Shown here one piece after another: positions 53,432-63,395 of a stretch of 64,000 nucleotides of DNA. This DNA comes from Allobosea sp. 117 (GTDB lineage Bacteria; Pseudomonadota; Alphaproteobacteria; Rhizobiales; Xanthobacteraceae): positions 62,001 to 126,000 of the forward strand of contig NZ_JNLC01000014.1 in assembly GCF_000702305.1 (NCBI RefSeq), written 5' to 3'. Numbering within the stretch: position 1 is the first letter of the stretch; each line of letters opens with the position of its first letter. The position numbers and the translations under genes were made by a program. Under the pieces are notes generated by a model. The model ran no database searches. It saw only the letters and a program-made list of their open reading frames with translations, and had not been told where the DNA came from.

Positions 53432-53480
53432 TGATTTCCTCCACGCGAAACCAATATAGGCTCCGGGGAGCACAAATCCA

Positions 53481-54473
53481 ATGACCCCCCTCCTCTCCAT
53501 CCGCAATCTCTCCGTCTCCTTCGCCACCGGGCGCGGGCCGTTCCGGGCGGTCGACGGCGTCGATCTCGACGTCGAGGCCGGCGAGGTGGTCTCGATCGTC
53601 GGGGAATCGGGTTCCGGCAAGTCCGTCGCCATGCTGGCGGTGATGAGACTGCTGCCGTGGACCGCGACGGTGACCGCCGACCGGCTGAGCTTCGACGGCC
53701 ATGACATGCTGACGCTGTCGAGCCGCGAGCGGCGCAGGATCATCGGGCGCGACCTCGCGATGATCTTCCAGGAGCCGATGTCGAGCCTGAACCCCTGCTT
53801 CACCGTCGGCTTCCAGATCGGCGAGGCGCTGAAAGCCCATCTCGGCCTCTCGCGCGCCGAGCGCAAGGCGCGCTGCATTGAGCTGCTCGATGAGGTGGGC
53901 ATTCCCGAGCCGGAAAGGCGCCTTTCCGCCTTCCCACACCAGCTCTCCGGCGGCATGAGCCAGCGGGTGATGATCGCCATGGCGCTCGCCTGCCGGCCGA
54001 AGCTGATCATCGCCGATGAGCCGACCACCGCGCTCGATGTCACCATTCAGGCGCAGATCCTCGACCTGCTCATGCGGTTGCAGCGCGACAACGGCGTCGG
54101 CCTCGTGCTCATCACCCACGACATGGGCGTTGTCGCCGAGACCGCGCAACGCGTCTGCGTCCACTATGCCGGCCAGCAGGTGGAGATGCAGGACACGTTC
54201 GGCCTGTTCCGCGACCCGCATCACCCCTATACCGCCGCGCTGCTGGCGGCGCTGCCCGAGCGCGCCCATGGGCGCATCCTGCCCTCCATTCCCGGCCTGG
54301 TGCCGGGCCTCGCCGACCGGCCGAAGGGCTGCCTGTTCTCGCCGCGCTGCCGCTTCGCGACCGAGCACTGCCGCACCGTGCCGCCGCCGCGCGCAGGGGC
54401 GGAGCTCGGCTTCGCGCTCTGCCATACGCCGCTGGTCGACGGCGTGCCCCAGAAGCTGGAGGTGGTGGCATGA
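53481..54473 (+). CDS. dppD: Peptide ABC transporter ATP-binding protein, DppD family
   Basis: 330 residues. Walker A GESGSGKS at about 43-50, Q-loop [18 protein letters not shown], signature [15 protein letters not shown], Walker [16 protein letters not shown], and the switch His in [12 protein letters not shown]. The C-terminus has the PeptT-type Cys-rich oligopeptide tail [15 protein letters not shown]. Overlaps dppF by ATGA. Energises import together with DppF. Confidence 0.93.
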   Translation: MTPLLSIRNLSVSFATGRGPFRAVDGVDLDVEAGEVVSIVGESGSGKSVAMLAVMRLLPWTATVTADRLSFDGHDMLTLSSRERRRIIGRDLAMIFQEPMSSLNPCFTVGFQIGEALKAHLGLSRAERKARCIELLDEVGIPEPERRLSAFPHQLSGGMSQRVMIAMALACRPKLIIADEPTTALDVTIQAQILDLLMRLQRDNGVGLVLITHDMGVVAETAQRVCVHYAGQQVEMQDTFGLFRDPHHPYTAALLAALPERAHGRILPSIPGLVPGLADRPKGCLFSPRCRFATEHCRTVPPPRAGAELGFALCHTPLVDGVPQKLEVVA

Positions 54474-55471
54474 GCGAGGCGGGCACTGGCGCAGCGGTAA
54501 TGTCGAAGACCGGCGAGGCGGTGATGGAGGCGATCGACCTCGCCCAGACCTACGAGGTCTCGCGCGGCCTGTTCGGCAAGACCGGCTCGGTGAAGGCGGT
54601 CACCGGCATCAGCTTCCGGCTGGCGCCGCGCTCGACGCTGGCGGTGGTCGGCGAGAGCGGCTCCGGCAAGTCGACGCTGGCCCGCATGCTGACCATGATC
54701 GAGCGGCCCGGTCGCGGCGCGCTCATCATCAACGGGGTCGATGTCGCGGAAGCCGATACCTCGACACTGCGCCGCTATCGCGGCGAAGTGCAGATGGTGT
54801 TCCAGAACCCGTACGGCTCGCTCAATCCGCGCCAGACTGTCGGCAAGGCGATCGAGGAACCGCTGCTGGTCAACACCAACCTCTCCGCCGCCGAGCGGCG
54901 CGAGCGCGCGCTCGACATGATGAAGCGCGTCGGGCTCCGGCCCGAGCATCACGGGCGCTATCCGCACATGTTCTCCGGCGGCCAGCGCCAGCGTATCGCC
55001 ATCGCCCGCGCGCTGGTGCTGAGGCCGAAGATCCTCGTGCTCGACGAGCCGGTCTCGGCGCTCGACGTCTCGGTGCGTGCGCAGGTGCTGAACCTGCTGG
55101 TCGAGCTGCAGGAGAGCCTCGGCGTCGCCTATGTGTTCGTGTCCCACGATCTCGGTGTGGTGCGCCACATGGCCGACGAGGTGCTGGTAATGTATCTCGG
55201 CCGTGCGGTGGAGCACGGCCCGCGCGACGCCATCTTCGACCACCCCAAGCACCCCTATACGCGGGCGCTGCTCTCCGCGACGCCGGTCGCCGAGCCGGGC
55301 CGCAAGCGCGAGCGGATCGTGCTGGAGGGCGAGCTCCCCTCCCCCTTCAACCCGCCCTCCGGCTGCCCCTTCAACCCGCGCTGCCCGCTGGTGATGGAGC
55401 GCTGCCGGAGCGAGATGCCGCCGCTGGAGGAGAAGGGCGGGCGGCTGGTGGCCTGCTGGGCGGCGGTATAG
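54470..55471 (+). CDS. dppF: Peptide ABC transporter ATP-binding protein, DppF family
   Basis: 333 residues with an about 20-residue N-terminal extension. Walker A GESGSGKS near 62, Q-loop [17 protein letters not shown], signature [15 protein letters not shown], Walker [17 protein letters not shown]-switch [17 protein letters not shown], and the Cys-rich tail [15 protein letters not shown]. Together with DppD it hydrolyses ATP to drive the transporter. The gene converges with tonB eight bases after its stop. Confidence 0.93.
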   Translation: MSEAGTGAAVMSKTGEAVMEAIDLAQTYEVSRGLFGKTGSVKAVTGISFRLAPRSTLAVVGESGSGKSTLARMLTMIERPGRGALIINGVDVAEADTSTLRRYRGEVQMVFQNPYGSLNPRQTVGKAIEEPLLVNTNLSAAERRERALDMMKRVGLRPEHHGRYPHMFSGGQRQRIAIARALVLRPKILVLDEPVSALDVSVRAQVLNLLVELQESLGVAYVFVSHDLGVVRHMADEVLVMYLGRAVEHGPRDAIFDHPKHPYTRALLSATPVAEPGRKRERIVLEGELPSPFNPPSGCPFNPRCPLVMERCRSEMPPLEEKGGRLVACWAAV

Positions 55472-55479
55472 GCCGCCCC

Positions 55480-56352
55480 TCACCGCTGGGTGAAATCGAC
55501 CGGCACGGTGAAGGAGAAGCTGCCGCCGGGAATGTCGGGCGGGGGCGCCGGCATCGGCGAGGCGCGGCGCACCATGGCGACCGCTTCGTCGTCGAAGCGG
55601 GCATTGCCCGAGCCTCCGGCGAGCCGCGCCGAGAGCACGCGCCCCGAGCGGTCGATGGTGAAGGCGACGCGGGCCCTGCCGCGCCCGTCCTCGCCGCTCG
55701 GATAACGCTTATGGCGGTTGAGATGCGCCATCAGCCGCGAGCGCCAGTTGGCCGGCGACATGCTGCGCGAGGAGCTCGAGCCCGCCGTCGGCGCGGCGAG
55801 GCGCGGTGACGGCGCCGCATCCATCGCCGGCGCGGCGGAGGTGCGCGGCGCGGGCGGCTTCTCGTTCTTCTTTTTCTCGATCGGCTTCGGCTTGGGCTTC
55901 GGGCGTTCCTTGGGAACCTCGATCTTTCGCTCGGGCGGCGTGAGGTCGAGCGCCAGCGGCATGGGCGGGGGCAACGGTACCTCGATGTTCACCGCCGGCG
56001 ACTCCTCCACCTGCGGCAGCGGTTCCTCGACCTGCGGCAGCGGCGGCGGGGGCGGCACGTCCTCGACCCGCGCCAGCGGATCGGGCGGCACCTCCTCCTC
56101 GACCTTTTCCGGCGCTTCCATCATCTGCGGGCCCGGCGCCACCTCGACCGGCTCGGAGGGCGGCGCGACGGGGAGCGGCGCCAGCTCGATCATGATCGCC
56201 GCCGGCTCCTCCATCGGCACGATGGGAGGGCGCGAGGTGATGTAGCCGAGCGCAGCGCCGTGCAGAGCGACGATCACCACACCGCAGCCCAGCCAACGCG
56301 ACGTCTCGCCGGCCCGGTGCTGCGCCCCGCCCTGCAGCAGCAGCACGCTCAT
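55480..56352 (-). CDS. tonB: TonB-type energy transducer
   Basis: 290 residues. An N-terminal helix (about 22-42, [17 protein letters not shown] region) is followed by a long Pro/Glu-rich spacer (about 50-165, with [15 protein letters not shown] and [18 protein letters not shown]) that can span the periplasm. The C-terminal TonB domain starts at about 210 ([29 protein letters not shown]). It couples the proton gradient, via ExbBD, to outer-membrane receptors for iron chelates. Overlaps exbD by four bases. No receptor gene is nearby in the window. Confidence 0.88.
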   Translation of the reverse strand: MSVLLLQGGAQHRAGETSRWLGCGVVIVALHGAALGYITSRPPIVPMEEPAAIMIELAPLPVAPPSEPVEVAPGPQMMEAPEKVEEEVPPDPLARVEDVPPPPPLPQVEEPLPQVEESPAVNIEVPLPPPMPLALDLTPPERKIEVPKERPKPKPKPIEKKKNEKPPAPRTSAAPAMDAAPSPRLAAPTAGSSSSRSMSPANWRSRLMAHLNRHKRYPSGEDGRGRARVAFTIDRSGRVLSARLAGGSGNARFDDEAVAMVRRASPMPAPPPDIPGGSFSFTVPVDFTQR

Positions 56353-56834
56353 GGCGTCGGGGTTCCGGCCGCGGGCGCCGGAGTGGCGCCCGTTGCGCCC
56401 GGCACGGGCGCGCCGGGAAGCTGCTCCAGCCCGACCAGCGCGATCTTGAGATAGCCGGCGGCGCGCAGGAGGTTCATCACCTCCATCAGGTCGCCATAGC
56501 TCACCGTCTTGTCGGCACGCAGGAAGATGCGGGTGTCCTTGTTGCCGCTGGTGATATTGGCGAGCGCCACCGCGACACCGTCGCGCGGCACGTCCTCATT
56601 GCCGAGTGCCAGCGTCAGGTCGTCCTTCACGGTGAAGTAGACCGGCTTGTCGGGGCGCTGCTGCGGCTGGGCGGTGGAGGCCGGCAGGTCGACCGCGACG
56701 TCGACGGTCGAGAGCGGCGCCGCCACCATGAAGATGATCAGCAGCACCAGTATCACGTCGATGAAGGGCGTGACGTTGATCTCGTGGTTCTCGGCGAGAT
56801 CGTCGCTGTCGCTCGATTGCAGCCTGGCGCCCAT
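56349..56834 (-). CDS. exbD: ExbD-type proton channel subunit
   Basis: 161 residues. The single helix carries the essential Asp26 in [17 protein letters not shown]; the periplasmic domain ends in [32 protein letters not shown] Gly/Pro/Ala-rich C-tail is a little longer than usual. Forms the motor stator with ExbB at 56844 and powers TonB. Confidence 0.93.
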   Translation of the reverse strand: MGARLQSSDSDDLAENHEINVTPFIDVILVLLIIFMVAAPLSTVDVAVDLPASTAQPQQRPDKPVYFTVKDDLTLALGNEDVPRDGVAVALANITSGNKDTRIFLRADKTVSYGDLMEVMNLLRAAGYLKIALVGLEQLPGAPVPGATGATPAPAAGTPTP

Positions 56835-56843
56835 GACGGTTCC

Positions 56844-57869
56844 TCACTCGGCGGCGGCGCGCACCCGCACCGGCGGCGCATAGGGGATCTCCTGCCGGGC
56901 GGGCGCCGCATCGCGGCGGTCGAGATCGCGCGAGAGCAGGCGCAGCGTCTCGGCGGAGGCATCCCCGAGCAGGGCGCGATAGCCGGAGACCTGCCGGGTG
57001 AAGTGGTTGTAGATCACCACCGCAGGGATCGCGGCGACGAGGCCGATGGCGGTGGCGAGCAGTGCCTCGGCGATGCCGGGCGCCACCACGGCGAGGTTGG
57101 TGGTCTGCGCCTTCGAGATGCCAATGAAGGAATTCATGATGCCCCACACCGTGCCGAACAGGCCGACGAAGGGGGCGGTGGCGCCGATGGTGGCGAGCAG
57201 GCCGGTGCCGCGGGTGATGCGGCGCCCAGCGCCCGCCTCGATGCGTCCGAGCGAGATGGCGACGCGTTCCTTGATGCCCTCGGCCGGCAGCGGACCGGAG
57301 CGTTCGAGCTCGAGATCGGTCACGCGGAGCATCGCGGCCGCCGGACCGCCGGCGCGGGCGAGCGCACGGCGCGCGTCGTCCAGCGTCGTCGAGCCGAGCA
57401 AGCTGCGAAGCGCGCCGCGGAGGCGGCGGACGGTGAAGAAGAGTTCCAGCGTCTTGGCCAGCCACACCGTCCAGGTCACCACCGAGGCGAAGGCGAGGCC
57501 GATCATCACGGCCTTCACCACCCAGTCGGCGGCCATGAACATGCCCCAGGGCGAGAGGTCGTGCGGCAGCTCGGCATTGGCCACCGGCGCCTCGGCCGAA
57601 GCGGGGACTGGCGACGGGGCGACACCAGAATCGACCGGGGAAGATGGCATCTCGACCGGGTGGGCCTGCTGCAGCTCCGCTCCCGGCGCGCCAGGAGAGG
57701 GATTGACGCCCTGAGCCGGGGCCGCCTGCACCTGCTGCGGCGAAACCGGCTGTGCCGGAGCGGGTGCCACGCTCTCCTGAGCGGCGAGCGGCGCCGGCAC
57801 GAGAGCGGCGAACACCGCCAGCGCGGCAAGCAGGCGAGCGGGATGCGAAGCGAACCGACGAAGCGACAT
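56844..57869 (-). CDS. exbB: ExbB-type proton channel subunit
   Basis: 341 residues from ATG 57869; the longer frame upstream has no support. It has a signal-like N-terminus (1-29, ending PAPLAAQ), an Ala/Pro-rich spacer and the MotA/ExbB domain: [26 protein letters not shown] and [23 protein letters not shown]. The added pre-domain is typical of many alphaproteobacterial ExbB proteins. First gene of the exbB-exbD-tonB operon; an iron-box-like dyad lies 150 bp upstream. Confidence 0.92.
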   Translation of the reverse strand: MSLRRFASHPARLLAALAVFAALVPAPLAAQESVAPAPAQPVSPQQVQAAPAQGVNPSPGAPGAELQQAHPVEMPSSPVDSGVAPSPVPASAEAPVANAELPHDLSPWGMFMAADWVVKAVMIGLAFASVVTWTVWLAKTLELFFTVRRLRGALRSLLGSTTLDDARRALARAGGPAAAMLRVTDLELERSGPLPAEGIKERVAISLGRIEAGAGRRITRGTGLLATIGATAPFVGLFGTVWGIMNSFIGISKAQTTNLAVVAPGIAEALLATAIGLVAAIPAVVIYNHFTRQVSGYRALLGDASAETLRLLSRDLDRRDAAPARQEIPYAPPVRVRAAAE

Positions 57870-58006
57870 TCGGCTATCCGGGTTCGGCCGGCAGCCATAT
57901 GCCGCGCTCGCGCGCGGTCCCGGAGAGCCGGCCAATAGTCAGGTTTCGCGCTTCCTTAAACCCGCGAGCCACACGCCGACAACATGAAAATACAGAATCC
58001 GGGGAA

Positions 58007-58023
58007 TGTAGAATTGTTCAAAT
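58007..58023. promoter_or_regulatory. Iron-box-like dyad (Irr/ICE type) upstream of exbB
   Basis: TGTAGAA-TTG-TTCAAAT matches the alphaproteobacterial ICE motif TTTAGAA-n3-TTCTAAA at eleven of fourteen arm positions. It lies in an AT-rich patch about 140 bp upstream of the exbB start, where an iron-dependent promoter of tonB-exbBD would be expected. Match is imperfect; Irr binding is inference. Confidence 0.35.
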
Positions 58024-58078
58024 GAAATAAATCGCCAGAATCTTCATCTAGTTTTTCATCGTTCCAAACTGGCAACAT

Positions 58079-59527
58079 CTACTCCCTTGCCGCGATGACC
58101 TTGCCTGGATTGAGTGTGTCGGCGGGATCGAGCGCCTGTTTCAGGCGCTTCATCAGATCGAGGGCGACCGGATCGGCATAGTGGGCGAGTTCGCCCCGCT
58201 TCAGCAGGCCGATACCGTGCTCGGCGGCGATCGACCCGTCCATGTCGGTCACCACGTCGTGAACGATGCGGTTGAAGCGCTCCCACTGGGCGATGTAGTC
58301 GGCCTTCGCCATGCCGACCGGCTGGCTGAGGTTGAAATGGATGTTGCCGTCGCCGACATGGCCGAACGGGCATGGCCGGATGCCGGGCAGCGCCGCCTCG
58401 ACCGCGGCGATCCCCCGCTCCAGGAATTCGGGCACGCGGGAGACCGGCACGGAGACGTCGTGCTTGATCGAGCCGCCCTCGAATTTCTGCGCTTCCGACA
58501 TGTCCTCGCGCAGCTTCCACAAGGCGTCGGCCTGCGCCTCGCTGGCGGCGATGGTCGCATCCAGCACCTCGCCCGCCTCCATGGCCTCGCCCAGCGCCGC
58601 CTCCATCAGCGCGCCGAGATCGAAGGCGCGGGTGGGCGAGGAGAACTCGGCGAGCACGTACCAGGGATAGGTGTCGCCGAGCGGGCGCTGCGTGCCCGGC
58701 ATATGCTTGAGGACGGTCTCCAGCCCGAAGCTCGCCATCAGCTCGAAGGTGGTCAACGCATCGCCCGCCGTGGCGCGCAGGCGGCTCAGCAGGGCAAGGG
58801 CGGCAGCGGGATCGGGTACGCCGGCGAAGGCGGTCGCCCGCTGCACCGGCAGCGGAAAGAGCTTCAGCACAGCGGCGGTGATGATACCGAGCGTGCCTTC
58901 CGAACCGAGGAAGAGCTGCTTCAGATCGTAGCCCGCATTGTTCTTGCGCAGGCGCTTCAGCCCGTTCCAGACGCGACCGTCGGCCAGCACCACCTCGAGG
59001 CCCAGCACCAGCTCGCGCGCATTGCCATAGCGCAGCACGGCGGTGCCACCGGCGTTGGTTGCGAGGTTGCCGCCGATGCGGCAGGAGCCCTGCGAAGCGA
59101 TGTGCAGCGGGAACAGGCAGCCGACTTTCTCGGCGGCGCGGTGCACCTCGTCGAGGATGCAGCCGGCCTCCACCGTCATCGTCATGTCGAGCGGATCGAC
59201 GGAACGCACGCGGTTGAGGCGGGCGAGCGACAGCAGCACCTCGCCGAACGGCATCTGCCCGCCGACCAACCCGGTATTGCCGCCCTGCGGCACGACGGGA
59301 ACGCCGGCCCCGGCGCAGGCCGCGACCACAAAGGCGACCTCCTCCGTGCTGCCGGGGCAAACCACCGCCGGCGTGCGCCCCTCATAGAGCCCGCGCTCCT
59401 CGTGCAGATAGGGCGCCACATCCTGCGGCGCGGTGAGCACGTGCTGGCTGCCGATACGCTGGGCGATGTGGGGGAGAAGGCTGTCGACGGCGGGGGCAGA
59501 GGAGGACGGCGCAGTGGAGGACGGCAT
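58079..59527 (-). CDS. FAD-linked D-2-hydroxyacid dehydrogenase (D2HGDH/GlcD-like)
   Basis: 482 residues of the VAO/PCMH flavoprotein type. FAD-binding features: VPVVPQGGNTGLVGGQMP near 77-94, GSCRIGGNLATNAGGTAVLRYGN near 147, LKRLRKNNAGYDLKQLFLGSEGTLGIIT near 187-214. C-terminal GHVGDGNIHFNLSQP and SIAAEHGIGLLKRGEL hold the metal/substrate His residues. It oxidises a D-2-hydroxyacid (2-hydroxyglutarate, lactate or glycolate class). Divergent from the ABC-F gene at 59702, sharing a 174-bp spacer. Confidence 0.9.
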   Translation of the reverse strand: MPSSTAPSSSAPAVDSLLPHIAQRIGSQHVLTAPQDVAPYLHEERGLYEGRTPAVVCPGSTEEVAFVVAACAGAGVPVVPQGGNTGLVGGQMPFGEVLLSLARLNRVRSVDPLDMTMTVEAGCILDEVHRAAEKVGCLFPLHIASQGSCRIGGNLATNAGGTAVLRYGNARELVLGLEVVLADGRVWNGLKRLRKNNAGYDLKQLFLGSEGTLGIITAAVLKLFPLPVQRATAFAGVPDPAAALALLSRLRATAGDALTTFELMASFGLETVLKHMPGTQRPLGDTYPWYVLAEFSSPTRAFDLGALMEAALGEAMEAGEVLDATIAASEAQADALWKLREDMSEAQKFEGGSIKHDVSVPVSRVPEFLERGIAAVEAALPGIRPCPFGHVGDGNIHFNLSQPVGMAKADYIAQWERFNRIVHDVVTDMDGSIAAEHGIGLLKRGELAHYADPVALDLMKRLKQALDPADTLNPGKVIAARE

Positions 59528-59701
59528 GGGGAGAAGCCTGTCGCATGGTCACGGATAATGTTGTGCGGGAGCGTGTCGCCCCTCCTCCTTCTCGCACGGC
59601 GTCCCGGCCTCCGCCATGGGTCTCTCCGCTCTCCCGGACCTGACCGACCTCCCATACGCGCCCCCTTGCCCGGTCCTCGCTTTGCCCCTATCGGAAGCGC
59701 C

Positions 59702-61510
59702 ATGGCGCCCCCTCTCCTTCTCCTGCAGGACATCAGGCTCACCTTCGGCGGCACGCCGCTGCTGGAGGGAGCCGAGCTCTCGGTCGCGGCCGGCGAGCGG
59801 GTCGGCCTGGTCGGGCGCAACGGCTCGGGCAAGTCGACCCTGCTCAAGATCGCCGCCGGCCTCGTTCACGCGGATACGGGCACGCGCTTCCTGCAGCCCG
59901 GCACGACGGTGCGCTACCTGCCGCAGGAGCCGGACCTCTCGGGCTTTGCGAGCACCCTCGCCTATGTCGAAGCCGGGCTCGGGCCGGGCGACGCCGACTA
60001 TCGCGCGCGCTATCTGCTCGAACAGCTCGGCCTGACCGGCGAGGAGAGCCCGTCGAGCCTGTCCGGCGGCGAGGCCCGCCGCGCGGCGCTCGCCCGTGCG
60101 CTCGCGCCGGAGCCGGACATCCTGCTGCTCGACGAGCCGACCAACCATCTCGACCTGCCGGCCATCGAATGGCTGGAAAGCGAGATCGCCTCCTCGCGCT
60201 CGGCGCTCGTTCTGATCAGCCACGACCGGCGCTTCCTCGAGGATCTGACCCGCGCCACCGTCTGGCTCGACCGCGGCCGCACGCGCCGCATGGAGCGCGG
60301 CTTCAAATTCTTCGAGGAATGGCGCGATCAGGTGCTGGAGGAAGAGGAGCGCGAGCAGCACAAGCTCGCCCGCCAGATCGTCGCCGAGGAGCACTGGATG
60401 CGCTACGGCGTCACCGCCCGGCGCAAGCGCAACATGCGGCGCGTCGGCGAGTTGGCCGAAATGCGAAAAGCATTCCGCGAGCACCGCCGCGCCGTCGGCA
60501 CGGTGACCATGACCACGGCCGAGGCCGAGGTCTCGGGCAAGCTGGTGGTCGAGGCCGAGGGCGTCTCAAAGTCGTTCGGCGACCGGGCGATCGTGAGGGA
60601 TTTCTCGATCCGCATCCAGCGCGGCGACCGCATCGGCATCGTCGGTCCGAACGGGGCCGGAAAGACGACGCTGCTGAAGCTGCTCACCGGCGAGCTGGCG
60701 CCGGATTCCGGCATCATCAAGCTCGGCACCAATATCGAGATGGCGACGCTCGACCAGCGCCGCGCCGCGCTCGATCCCGAGCGCAGCGTGCGCGACACGC
60801 TGACTGACGGGCGCGGTGACCAGGTGTTCATCGGCGGCAATCCGCGCCACGTCATCGGCTACATGAAGGACTTCCTGTTCGCGCCCGAGCAGGCCGGAAC
60901 GCCGGTCGCCTCGCTCTCCGGCGGCGAGCGCGGGCGGCTGCTGCTGGCCTGCGCGCTGGCGCAGGCCTCCAACCTCATGGTGCTGGACGAGCCGACCAAC
61001 GACCTCGACCTCGAGACGCTCGACCTTTTGGAAGAGATGATCGACGACTATGCCGGCACGGTGCTGCTGGTCTCCCACGACCGCGACTTCCTCGACCGCA
61101 CGGTGACGGCGGTGATCGCCTATGAGGGCGAGGGCCGCTGGACCGTCTATGCCGGCGGCTACGAGGACATGGTGGCGCAGCGCGGACGCGGCGTCGAAGC
61201 GCGTGCCGGCGCGGTCAGGGTCGCGGCGCCGAAGCCGGTGGCCGAGAAGGCGGCGGAAAGGCCTGCGGCGAAGCGCAAGCTCTCCTTCAAGGAGAAGCAT
61301 GCGCTGGAGCAGTTGCCGAAGACCATCGCCAAGCTGGAAGCCGAGATCGCGACGCTGGCCGCCAGGATGCAGGCGCCGGACTTCTATTCCCGCGATCCGG
61401 CCGGCTTCGCTAAGACCTCCGAGGCGCTGGAGACGGCGCATGCGGCGCTCTCGAAGGCCGAGGAGGAGTGGCTGGAGCTGGAGATGCTGCGCGAGGAACT
61501 CGGGGCGTGA
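59702..61510 (+). CDS. ABC-F family ATPase (Uup-like)
   Basis: 602 residues from ATG 59702; the long upstream frame is a shadow. Two ABC domains: Walker A GRNGSGKST (38-46) and GPNGAGKTT (315-323), signatures LSGGEARRAALA and LSGGERGRLLLA, and DEPTNHLD / DEPTNDLD. A linker with an arginine-rich interdomain helix (RYGVTARRKRNMRRVGELA) lies between. The C-terminal about 75 residues form a coiled coil (FKEKHALEQLPKTIAKLEAEIATLAARM), as in Uup. It is thought to act on ribosomes or branched DNA structures rather than as a transporter. Overlaps the next gene by four bases (GTGA). Confidence 0.9.
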   Translation: MAPPLLLLQDIRLTFGGTPLLEGAELSVAAGERVGLVGRNGSGKSTLLKIAAGLVHADTGTRFLQPGTTVRYLPQEPDLSGFASTLAYVEAGLGPGDADYRARYLLEQLGLTGEESPSSLSGGEARRAALARALAPEPDILLLDEPTNHLDLPAIEWLESEIASSRSALVLISHDRRFLEDLTRATVWLDRGRTRRMERGFKFFEEWRDQVLEEEEREQHKLARQIVAEEHWMRYGVTARRKRNMRRVGELAEMRKAFREHRRAVGTVTMTTAEAEVSGKLVVEAEGVSKSFGDRAIVRDFSIRIQRGDRIGIVGPNGAGKTTLLKLLTGELAPDSGIIKLGTNIEMATLDQRRAALDPERSVRDTLTDGRGDQVFIGGNPRHVIGYMKDFLFAPEQAGTPVASLSGGERGRLLLACALAQASNLMVLDEPTNDLDLETLDLLEEMIDDYAGTVLLVSHDRDFLDRTVTAVIAYEGEGRWTVYAGGYEDMVAQRGRGVEARAGAVRVAAPKPVAEKAAERPAAKRKLSFKEKHALEQLPKTIAKLEAEIATLAARMQAPDFYSRDPAGFAKTSEALETAHAALSKAEEEWLELEMLREELGA

Positions 61511-62325
61511 GGCTGATCCCCCTCGCCTCGCCTGACGATCCGCGCATCGAGGCCTATCGCGTCATCAAGGAACGCGACCTCGTCGGGCGCGGCGGGCGCT
61601 TCGTGGTCGAGGGGCGCACCGTGCTCGACGTCGCGCTGTCGCCGCGCAACCGCTTCCGGCTGGAATCGCTGCTGCTGTCGGAAAGCCGGGTGGCGGCGCT
61701 GGGCGGCCTGCTCGCGCAGGCGCCGGACGACCTGCCCGTCTACACCGCCAGCCAAGAGATCCTCGACGGCATCACCGGCTTCCACATCCATCGCGGCCTG
61801 CTCGGCATCGGCCTGCGCGGCGCCGAACCCGACATGGGCACGCTGCTCGCCGGCCTGCCGGACAAGGCCGTCGTGGCGGTGCTGCTCGGCATCACCAATC
61901 ACGACAATGTCGGCGGCATCTTCCGCAACGCGGCGGCCTTCGGGGCGGACGCGGCGCTGCTCGACTTCGCCTCCTGCGATCCGCTCTACCGCAAGGCGAT
62001 CCGCGTCTCGGTCGGCGGCAGCCTGATCGTGCCCTTCGCGCGGCAGGGCGGCGCCGGCGACGTGCTGGACGCGCTGGAGCGCGCCGGCTTCACGCCGATC
62101 GCGCTGAGCCCCGCAGGCACCGAGGTGCTGAGCGAGGTGGTGCGGCCGAAGCGCGTGGCGCTGCTGCTCGGCGCCGAAGGATCCGGCCTCTCCGCCCCCG
62201 TGATGGCCCGGGCGCACACAGTGCGCATTCCCATGAAGGGCGATTTCGACTCGCTCAACGTGGCGACGGCGGCGGGCATCGCGCTCCATCATTTGACCTG
62301 CGATCCACGCAGCTTTCGCGTATAA
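61507..62325 (+). CDS. SpoU/TrmH family RNA 2'-O-methyltransferase
   Basis: 272 residues from the GTG at 61507 within the ABC-F stop (GTGA). N-terminal substrate-binding part (about 1-110), then the SPOUT knot: GITNHDNVGGIFRNAAAFGADAALLDF (motif 1, about 138-164), AVALLLGAEGSGLSAPVMARA type sequence near 217-237 (motif 2), and IPMKGDFDSLNVATAAGIALH (motif 3). Transfers a methyl group from SAM to a tRNA or rRNA ribose; target unknown. Confidence 0.9.
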   Translation: MRLIPLASPDDPRIEAYRVIKERDLVGRGGRFVVEGRTVLDVALSPRNRFRLESLLLSESRVAALGGLLAQAPDDLPVYTASQEILDGITGFHIHRGLLGIGLRGAEPDMGTLLAGLPDKAVVAVLLGITNHDNVGGIFRNAAAFGADAALLDFASCDPLYRKAIRVSVGGSLIVPFARQGGAGDVLDALERAGFTPIALSPAGTEVLSEVVRPKRVALLLGAEGSGLSAPVMARAHTVRIPMKGDFDSLNVATAAGIALHHLTCDPRSFRV

Positions 62326-62367
62326 ATGCCCGGAAGCCGGAAAACCGGCCGATGCCGGGAGGGCATC

Positions 62368-63198
62368 ATGCGCATGATGAACGCCGTGCTTGCCACAACC
62401 ATCATGGCGGCCGCATTGCTCGCCACTTCCGTCGCCGCCTCCTCGGCGCAGGAGCCGGGCGCGGACGCGACGTGGAACGCGCTGAAGCCGGACGTGTTCG
62501 GCGAGCGGCCGGTCACCGAGGCAAGCCCGCTTGTCACGCTCACCGCGCCGGTGCGGGCCGAGGATGCGGCGATGGTGCCGATCGAAGTGGTGGTGGCGCT
62601 GCCCTCCGGCGATGCGCGGACGGTGAAGAAGGTCACCCTCATCGTCGACGAGAACCCCGCTCCGGTGGCGGCGACCTTCACCCTCGGCGGCGCACGGCAC
62701 GACATCACCATCGGCACGCGGCTGCGCGTGAACTCCTACAGCTATGTGCGGGCCATCGCCGAACTCTCCGACGGCGCTCTCGTCATGGCGGCGCGCTATG
62801 TGAAAGCCTCGGGCGGCTGCTCGGCGCCGGCGATGAAGGACGAGGAGAACGCGCTGAAGAACATCGGCCAGATGAAGCTTCGCCTCGTCGAGGGCGACCA
62901 GAAGGGCGACGCGACGCAGGCCAACCGCCTCGCCCGCGTGCAACTGATGATCCGCCACCCGAACTATTCCGGGCTGCAGATGGACCAGGTGACGCGGCTC
63001 TACATCCCGGCGAAGTTCGTCGACCGGATCGAGGTGAAGCAGGGCGACGAAATGGTCTTCACCATGGAAGGCGGCATCTCGCTCAGCGAGGATCCGGCGA
63101 TCCAGTTCTCCTTCGAGCCGACCGGCCAGCAGATCCACGTCAATGCCGGCGACACCGACGGCCGCAACTTCAAGGGCGACCTGCAGCCGGCGGGGTGA
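62368..63198 (+). CDS. Quinoprotein-dehydrogenase-associated SoxYZ-like carrier
   Basis: 276 residues from ATG 62368, with GGGAGGG four bases upstream. A signal peptide (1-28, ending SSAQ) gives a periplasmic protein. The SoxY-like half spans WNALKPDVFGERPVTEASPLVTLTAPVRAED and ends near ASGGCSAPA, whose Cys may be the sulfur-bearing residue. The SoxZ-like half follows from about 160: QLMIRHPNYSGLQMDQVTRL to FEPTGQQIHVNA. Fused SoxY-SoxZ carriers of this type occur with PQQ-dependent methanol or alcohol dehydrogenases in methylotrophs. The dehydrogenase genes are not in this window. Confidence 0.83.
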   Translation: MRMMNAVLATTIMAAALLATSVAASSAQEPGADATWNALKPDVFGERPVTEASPLVTLTAPVRAEDAAMVPIEVVVALPSGDARTVKKVTLIVDENPAPVAATFTLGGARHDITIGTRLRVNSYSYVRAIAELSDGALVMAARYVKASGGCSAPAMKDEENALKNIGQMKLRLVEGDQKGDATQANRLARVQLMIRHPNYSGLQMDQVTRLYIPAKFVDRIEVKQGDEMVFTMEGGISLSEDPAIQFSFEPTGQQIHVNAGDTDGRNFKGDLQPAG

Positions 63199-63258
63199 GT
63201 GGTCGCCAGCCCGAGCCGTCAGGCGGATGCAAAGAAAGGCTTGGCCAAAAAGCTTTTC

Positions 63259-63365
63259 CTGGGTCCCGGATCAGCGTTCTGGCTTCGCCGTCACTTGTCC
63301 GGGACACGTGGAGCTGTTGTTTCCCGGACAAGCTGCGCGAAGCGCAGCGCCGATCCGGGATCCAG
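63259..63365. repeat. Mosaic palindromic element between convergent genes
   Basis: Outer arms CTGGGTCCCGGATCAGCG (63259-63276) and CGCCGATCCGGGATCCAG (63348-63365) pair at 16 of 18 positions. Inside lie a perfect 11-bp dyad CTTGTCCGGGA/TCCCGGACAAG (63294-63304 and 63322-63332) and a hairpin GCTGCGC-GAA-GCGCAGC (63332-63348). Such nested palindromes are typical of dispersed intergenic repeats in Hyphomicrobiales and may end both converging messages. Confidence 0.6.
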
Positions 63366-63395
63366 CGAAGACCCTTCGCCTTGCCGCTCAAATCC

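Noticed and set aside
58181..59701. Long upstream extension of the ABC-F frame
   Set aside because: Antisense to the FAD dehydrogenase gene and of shadow composition; ABC-F proteins start near MAPPLLLLQD.
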